From contig CAIRAO010000294.1 in the NCBI GenBank assembly GCA_903876625.1, forward strand, positions 1 through 39,584: a stretch of DNA of 39,584 nucleotides, given 5' to 3'. Below the pieces are notes generated by a model. It saw nothing but the letters and a program-made list of their open reading frames with translations. It was not told the DNA's origin and did no database searches. This stretch comes from an uncultured Gallionellaceae bacterium (GTDB lineage: Bacteria; Pseudomonadota; Gammaproteobacteria; Burkholderiales; Gallionellaceae). A program made the position numbers and the translations under genes. This document shows, piece by piece, positions 35,315 through 39,584 of this stretch (its first letter is position 1; the number at the start of each line of letters is the position of its first letter).

Positions 35315-37231
35315 ATGAAAAAACAAAGGTTGACTGGCCTGTGCAGAGCTGTGCGTGAAGCGAAAATGACAGCTACTTTATTGGAAGATAGTGTTGTTCG
35401 ACTAGGCGTACTTTCTCTCCTGTTTGCATTCGGTCAATTCATACCCGTTGCGTCACAGGCGCAAGAGGCTGCGAGCAGCGTAGAACAAGTGAATGCGATG
35501 GCTCAAGTAAATTCGCCTGAACTGGTTGAAATTGGAAGAGGAATTTATACCAAAGGTGTTTTATCTTCCGGCGCGATGTTGACGGGGAAACGTTTTGGTA
35601 AAACTCCAATCTCCGGGGCAGATGCCGCATGTGTCAAATGTCATCGTCCAAGTGGAATGGGGCAGGTTGAGGGCGATATTCAGGTATCACCGATCAACGG
35701 CAATTATCTGTATGCCACTCGGAAGGACAAACCGACTGCGATCATGGATCCGCGCATCAGTAAATTATTCAATCAGGCACATGATCCTTACAACGATCAA
35801 TCTTTTGCAACTGCGGTAAATGAGGGTGTCAATAATCAAGGCCGCGAAATGAATTCTGTCATGCCCAGATACAATCTGGAGGAAACTGACAGAAAAGCGC
35901 TCACTGCTTATTTAATCCAGTTGTCGGCACAATGGTCACCGGGCGTTACTGAAACCTTGATACGCTTCGCCACAGTGATCACTCCGGAAGTCGATCCTGT
36001 GCAACGCAAGGCGTTCATCGACATGATGCGAACCATCGTGCAACAGAAAAATGGTAGTACTCTGTTACCAAACATCCAGCACACCCGTCACCATATGACT
36101 TCTGCTGCTGAATTGATACTGGGAACGGAACGAAAGTGGGAATTGGATATTTGGGAGTTGCAAGGTGAATCTGACACCTGGGGCAAACAGTTGACAGAGC
36201 ACTATCAAAAACAGCCGGTATTTGCCTTGCTTTCCGGGTTGTCACATTCAACCTGGCAGCCTGTGCATGATTTTTGTGATCAAGAAAAAGTGCCTTGCTG
36301 GTTTCCGAGCGTGGATGTGGCATCCAAAACCCAATCGCAATACGCATTCTATTTTTCCGGAGGGGTGACGCTGGAGGCGGACGTGCTTGCTCGTCATTTT
36401 CTTGAAAGAAAAAAATTACCCAAACATCTGATCCAGATTTATCGTGATGATCAAGTGGGGCGCGCAGCGAAACAAGAATTGGCACACGCGCTGGAAGGCA
36501 CTGCAATTAAAGTTGAAAACCGCGCACTGAATACTACACCTTCGTTAGTCGTATCATTCAAACATTCTCTGGCAGGCATTAAGTCGGGCGACGCGGTGAT
36601 GTTCTGGTTGCGCGATGACGACATTAAAGAATTGGGGAATTTAAAACCGCTGGCAGGCGTCAACTATAATTTTTCAGCGAGACTCGCGCAGCCTGAAAAT
36701 ACAACGCTCAATAAAAAATGGAAAGCTAGCTCTCACTTTGTTTATCTATATGAATTACCCGAGAACCGAAAATTGAATCTGGATTACTTCCATGTATGGA
36801 TGAATTCGCGGCACTTCGTCACGGTTGATGAACCGATGCAGACGGAAGTTTTTTTTGCCACAAACTTCATGACCGATACCCTATCGGAAATGTTGAATAA
36901 TCTTTACCGAGATTATTTGCTTGAGCGTTCTGAAACGATGATAAACAAACGCGAGGGAGTTAAATCGGAACAGGAAACCAGAGATCGAGTTGCTTTGGGG
37001 AATAAAGGAGATTTGGAAAGACGCTTCGGTAATGAATTTATAGACGAAAGTCAACGAATTCAGGTCGTGAAACAAAATAATAGTTCCCCGGTTTCGCATG
37101 GTACGACGATGTATCCCCACTTGAGTCTAGGACCAGATCAACGCTTCGCTTCCAAGGGGGGTTACATCGTCAAGTTTGGTGGTATGGACGGGAATACTTT
37201 AATCGACGAAAGTGGCTGGATCGTTCCTTAA
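35315..37231 (+). CDS. c-type cytochrome fused to a periplasmic-binding-protein-like domain
   Basis: The 638-residue protein has an N-terminal export signal with a long cytoplasmic segment before the hydrophobic core (LGVLSLLFAFGQFI). Next comes a single-heme cytochrome c domain (about 65-200): heme motif C106-V-K-C109-H110 and a likely axial Met183 in VMPRY. Residues about 235-600 resemble the type I periplasmic-binding/ABC substrate-binding fold (LLPNIQHTRHHM, FALLSGLSHSTW, VMFWLRDDD). The Leptothrix mof region also has a c-type cytochrome near mofA, so an electron-transfer or sensing partner is plausible. It sits behind a 600-base gap and has its own terminator. Ligand and redox partner are unknown. 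Confidence 0.78.
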   Translation: MKKQRLTGLCRAVREAKMTATLLEDSVVRLGVLSLLFAFGQFIPVASQAQEAASSVEQVNAMAQVNSPELVEIGRGIYTKGVLSSGAMLTGKRFGKTPISGADAACVKCHRPSGMGQVEGDIQVSPINGNYLYATRKDKPTAIMDPRISKLFNQAHDPYNDQSFATAVNEGVNNQGREMNSVMPRYNLEETDRKALTAYLIQLSAQWSPGVTETLIRFATVITPEVDPVQRKAFIDMMRTIVQQKNGSTLLPNIQHTRHHMTSAAELILGTERKWELDIWELQGESDTWGKQLTEHYQKQPVFALLSGLSHSTWQPVHDFCDQEKVPCWFPSVDVASKTQSQYAFYFSGGVTLEADVLARHFLERKKLPKHLIQIYRDDQVGRAAKQELAHALEGTAIKVENRALNTTPSLVVSFKHSLAGIKSGDAVMFWLRDDDIKELGNLKPLAGVNYNFSARLAQPENTTLNKKWKASSHFVYLYELPENRKLNLDYFHVWMNSRHFVTVDEPMQTEVFFATNFMTDTLSEMLNNLYRDYLLERSETMINKREGVKSEQETRDRVALGNKGDLERRFGNEFIDESQRIQVVKQNNSSPVSHGTTMYPHLSLGPDQRFASKGGYIVKFGGMDGNTLIDESGWIVP

Positions 37232-37290
37232 GTCAGAGTTGTAAGTGTTGCGCACTTTTTTAAAACGCCACTGAATGACAAAACTATATG

Positions 37291-37314
37291 GCTCCGGTTT
37301 TACCGGAGCTTTTT
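37291..37314 (+). terminator. Intrinsic terminator after the cytochrome gene
   Basis: GCTCCGGT and ACCGGAGC form an 8-bp stem with a TTT loop, followed directly by TTTTTG. It separates the oxidase locus from the sugar-nucleotide genes. Confidence 0.9.
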
Positions 37315-37421
37315 GTTTACATAAACGTAGTGAAAGTTGACTAGCAGGTAGAAGCGGAAGTCAAAATATCAAATCAAGTTGATTGTATAATTGCATCGAG
37401 AGATAAAGTAAGGGAACTGGG

Positions 37422-38489
37422 ATGATTTTAGTAACAGGTGGTGCAGGTTTCATCGGATCGAATTTTGTGCTGGATTGGCTAGCCCAAGCAAACGAGTCGG
37501 TGATCAATTTAGATGCGCTCACCTATGCGGGAAATCTGGAAAATCTGGATTCACTCAAAGGAGATGCCCGCCATATCTTTGTAAAGGGTGATATCGGTGA
37601 TCGAACTTTGGTTGATGAATTACTTGCCAAATATCAACCCCGTGCCATCGTTAATTTTGCCGCAGAGAGCCATGTGGATCGTTCGATTCACGGGCCAGGC
37701 GAATTCATCCAAACCAATATCGTCGGCACATTCAATCTGCTGGAATCGGTTCGCGCACATTGGTCAAAGCTTGCCGATAAGGAAAAAACGGATTTTCGCT
37801 TTCTCCATGTTTCAACGGATGAGGTTTATGGATCACTGAGTAAAGATGATCCGGCCTTTAGCGAAACCAACCGTTACGAACCCAATAGCCCGTATTCTGC
37901 CAGCAAGGCCGCGAGTGACCACTTAGTGCGCGCCTATCATCACACCTATGGTTTGCCGGTGCTCACCACCAATTGTTCAAATAACTACGGCCCGTATCAT
38001 TTCCCGGAAAAACTTATTCCACTCATGATCGTGAATTCGCTGGCAGGTAAACCGCTGCCGGTCTACGGAGATGGACAACAGATTCGTGATTGGCTCTACG
38101 TGAAAGACCACTGCAGCGCGATTCGCCGTGTTTTGGAAATCGGCAAACTGGGCGAAACCTACAATGTCGGCGGCTGGAATGAACAAGCCAATCTCAACAT
38201 CGTGCACATCGTGTGTGATTTGCTGGACGAACTGCGCCCGAAGGATGACGGAAACTCCTATCGTGAGCAAATCACCTATGTAACAGATCGCCCGGGACAT
38301 GATCGACGCTATGCCATTGATGCACGCAAAATAGAACGTGAACTGGGATGGAATCCGGCTGAAACCTTTGAAACAGGTATTCGTAAAACCGTGCAGTGGT
38401 ATCTGGATAATCAAAGCTGGGTCAATAACGTGCTGTCAGGCAATTATCGTCAGTGGATCGAAAAAAATTACGCGGGACGAAGCGAATGA
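37422..38489 (+). CDS. rfbB: dTDP-glucose 4,6-dehydratase
   Basis: RfbB/RmlB converts dTDP-glucose to dTDP-4-keto-6-deoxyglucose, the second step of dTDP-L-rhamnose synthesis. The 355-residue short-chain dehydrogenase-type enzyme has the NAD-binding [10 protein letters not shown] motif at the start, [15 protein letters not shown], the STDEVYG block, the catalytic YSASK (Tyr-x-x-x-Lys) and [21 protein letters not shown] precedes the ATG. Its stop overlaps the start of rfbD (ATGA), so the two are coupled. The rhamnose genes probably continue past the window for O-antigen or exopolysaccharide synthesis. Confidence 0.96.
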   Translation: MILVTGGAGFIGSNFVLDWLAQANESVINLDALTYAGNLENLDSLKGDARHIFVKGDIGDRTLVDELLAKYQPRAIVNFAAESHVDRSIHGPGEFIQTNIVGTFNLLESVRAHWSKLADKEKTDFRFLHVSTDEVYGSLSKDDPAFSETNRYEPNSPYSASKAASDHLVRAYHHTYGLPVLTTNCSNNYGPYHFPEKLIPLMIVNSLAGKPLPVYGDGQQIRDWLYVKDHCSAIRRVLEIGKLGETYNVGGWNEQANLNIVHIVCDLLDELRPKDDGNSYREQITYVTDRPGHDRRYAIDARKIERELGWNPAETFETGIRKTVQWYLDNQSWVNNVLSGNYRQWIEKNYAGRSE

Positions 38490-39388
38490 AGATTTTACTT
38501 TTTGGTAAAGGCGGCCAAGTCGGTTGGGAATTGCAACGCAGTCTGGCACCCTTAGGAGAGGTAGTTGCCGTCGATTTCGACAGCAAAGAACTGTGCGGAG
38601 ACTTCACCCATGTTGAGGGGCTGGCTCAGACAATTCGAACTGTGGCGCCGGATGTAATCGTGAATGCGGCTGCGCATACGGCGGTGGATAAAGCCGAAAG
38701 TGAGCCTGAGTTAGTACGTACCATCAATGCGTTGGCGCCAGCCGTACTGGCTCAGGAAGCAAAACGAAGCAATGCTTGGTTAATCCATTATTCAACGGAT
38801 TACGTGTTTGATGGCACGGGCGACAAGGCTTGGGTCGAAACAGATCAAACAGCGCCGCTCAACATCTACGGCAAGACAAAACTGGAAGGCGAACAACTCA
38901 TTCAACAATCAGGCTGCAGACATTTGATATTTCGCACCAGTTGGGTCTATGGCGCACGCGGAGGCAATTTTGCCAAAACGATGCTGAAGCTGGCTCAGGA
39001 AAGAGAGAGCTTGAAAGTGATCAATGATCAAATCGGTGCGCCTACCGGTGCGGACTTGCTCGCAGACATAACCGCGCATGCGATTCAAGCAACACGACAC
39101 AATCCCGAGGTGTCAGGCTTGTATCATTTGGTTGCGGCGGGTGAAACCTCTTGGCATGGCTATGCCAGTTTTGTATTGGAATATGCACAGAAAGCTGGCA
39201 TGGCGCTAAAAGTCACGCCTGATAAAATATTACCTGTATCCAGCAGTGCATTTCAAACGGCTGCGATCAGACCGCATAATTCAAGAATGAAAACGGATAA
39301 ATTGAAAAATACGTTTGGCTTGAAATTACCGAATTGGGAAGTGGGCGTCGCGAGAATGTTGACTGAGGTTCTGGAAAAAGGAACCTAA
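38486..39388 (+). CDS. rfbD: dTDP-4-dehydrorhamnose reductase
   Basis: RfbD/RmlD reduces dTDP-4-keto-L-rhamnose with NADPH, the last step to dTDP-L-rhamnose. I start it at the ATG at 38486, which overlaps the rfbB stop (ATGA) and leads straight into the [16 protein letters not shown] nucleotide-binding motif. The ORF-track start 11 codons earlier lies within rfbB and has no support. The 300-residue protein shows STDYVFDG, the YGKTKLEGE catalytic Tyr/Lys motif, FRTSWVYG and a C-terminal RPHNSRM block. rfbA and rfbC are not in view. Confidence 0.95.
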   Translation: MKILLFGKGGQVGWELQRSLAPLGEVVAVDFDSKELCGDFTHVEGLAQTIRTVAPDVIVNAAAHTAVDKAESEPELVRTINALAPAVLAQEAKRSNAWLIHYSTDYVFDGTGDKAWVETDQTAPLNIYGKTKLEGEQLIQQSGCRHLIFRTSWVYGARGGNFAKTMLKLAQERESLKVINDQIGAPTGADLLADITAHAIQATRHNPEVSGLYHLVAAGETSWHGYASFVLEYAQKAGMALKVTPDKILPVSSSAFQTAAIRPHNSRMKTDKLKNTFGLKLPNWEVGVARMLTEVLEKGT

Positions 39389-39445
39389 ATTGGATAATTA
39401 CAGTAGCAAGTGGCAAGGAGCCAATCCTGTTTGTAGAGTGAGTTC

Positions 39446-39481
39446 ACTCCCTCCCCAACCCTCCCCCGGTGGGAGAGGGAG
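39446..39481 (+). repeat. Dispersed G/C-rich repeat, left arm of an inverted pair
   Basis: The sequence starts ACTCCCTCCCCAACCCTCCC, continues CCGGTGGGAGAGGGAG, and is matched at 35 of 36 positions by the reverse complement of 39547-39582. It lies just after rfbD. Confidence 0.85.
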
Positions 39482-39546
39482 CCAAGTACTGTAAAATTTT
39501 GCAGCGGCAAATAAATTCTACTTTGTCCAAATGCGCAACGAATCAA

Positions 39547-39582
39547 CTCCCTCTCCCACCGGGGGAGGGTTGGGGAGGGGGT
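39547..39582 (-). repeat. Dispersed G/C-rich repeat, right arm of an inverted pair
   Basis: This is the near-exact inverted partner of 39446-39481, with 65 bases of AT-rich sequence between the arms. The window ends two bases later, so what follows is unknown. Confidence 0.85.
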
Positions 39583-39584
39583 AA

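Overview
The window looks like a chromosomal segment of a betaproteobacterium of the Nitrosomonadales type, most plausibly a relative of the iron- or manganese-oxidising Gallionellaceae/Leptothrix group. The basis is the order pcnB-folK-deoxynucleoside kinase-panB-panC, the protein families present, and a locus that resembles the manganese-oxidation (mof) region of Leptothrix discophora. The taxonomic call is inference from gene content; no rRNA is present. || Layout: (1) 1-8.0 kb, plus strand: 3' end of pcnB, folK, a dNTP-salvage kinase, panB-panC, a large secreted NHL/FN3/transglutaminase-like/TPR protein and a predicted outer-membrane barrel. (2) 8.0-14.5 kb, minus strand: purB, an MscS-type channel, mnmA, nudJ, a small secreted Ala/Lys-rich protein, and htpG behind a near-consensus sigma-32 promoter. 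(3) 14.8-16.2 kb, plus: HU, a YfaZ-like outer-membrane protein, a secreted coiled-coil protein. (4) 16.3-18.3 kb, minus: feoA-feoB. (5) 18.5-20.1 kb, plus: tRNA-Thr(TGT), a small lipoprotein, a SapC-family protein. (6) 20.4-37.2 kb, plus: the accessory core, with two giant secreted multicopper-oxidase-family proteins, two periplasmic FKBP-type prolyl isomerases and a c-type cytochrome fused to a periplasmic-binding-protein-like domain. (7) 37.4-39.4 kb, plus: rfbB-rfbD (dTDP-rhamnose). || The most interesting part is region 6. The downstream giant protein (1564 aa) has all 10 His and the Cys expected of a multicopper oxidase and resembles MofA. The upstream paralog (2439 aa) is a clean open frame with the same scaffold, but it has lost 8 of those 11 ligands, including the type-1 Cys. 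It has also gained an approximately 450-residue block of GSGYTS-type repeats between the cupredoxin halves and a much longer fibronectin-like tail. Both genes have their own terminator. Both also carry the same upstream arrangement of two palindromes of the TAGGAC-N4-GTCCTA type spaced exactly 33 bp centre to centre. I read this as an expanded mof-type extracytoplasmic oxidation locus in which a catalytically dead giant MCO is co-regulated with an active one. FKBP folding helpers and a cytochrome would act as folding and electron-transfer partners. The metal substrate cannot be read from sequence. || The window also carries a family of G/C-rich dispersed palindromic repeats (upstream of panB, at the 5' end of mnmA, and as inverted pairs near 35.1 and 39.5 kb). 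At panB and mnmA the end of the repeat supplies a Shine-Dalgarno-like G-run.
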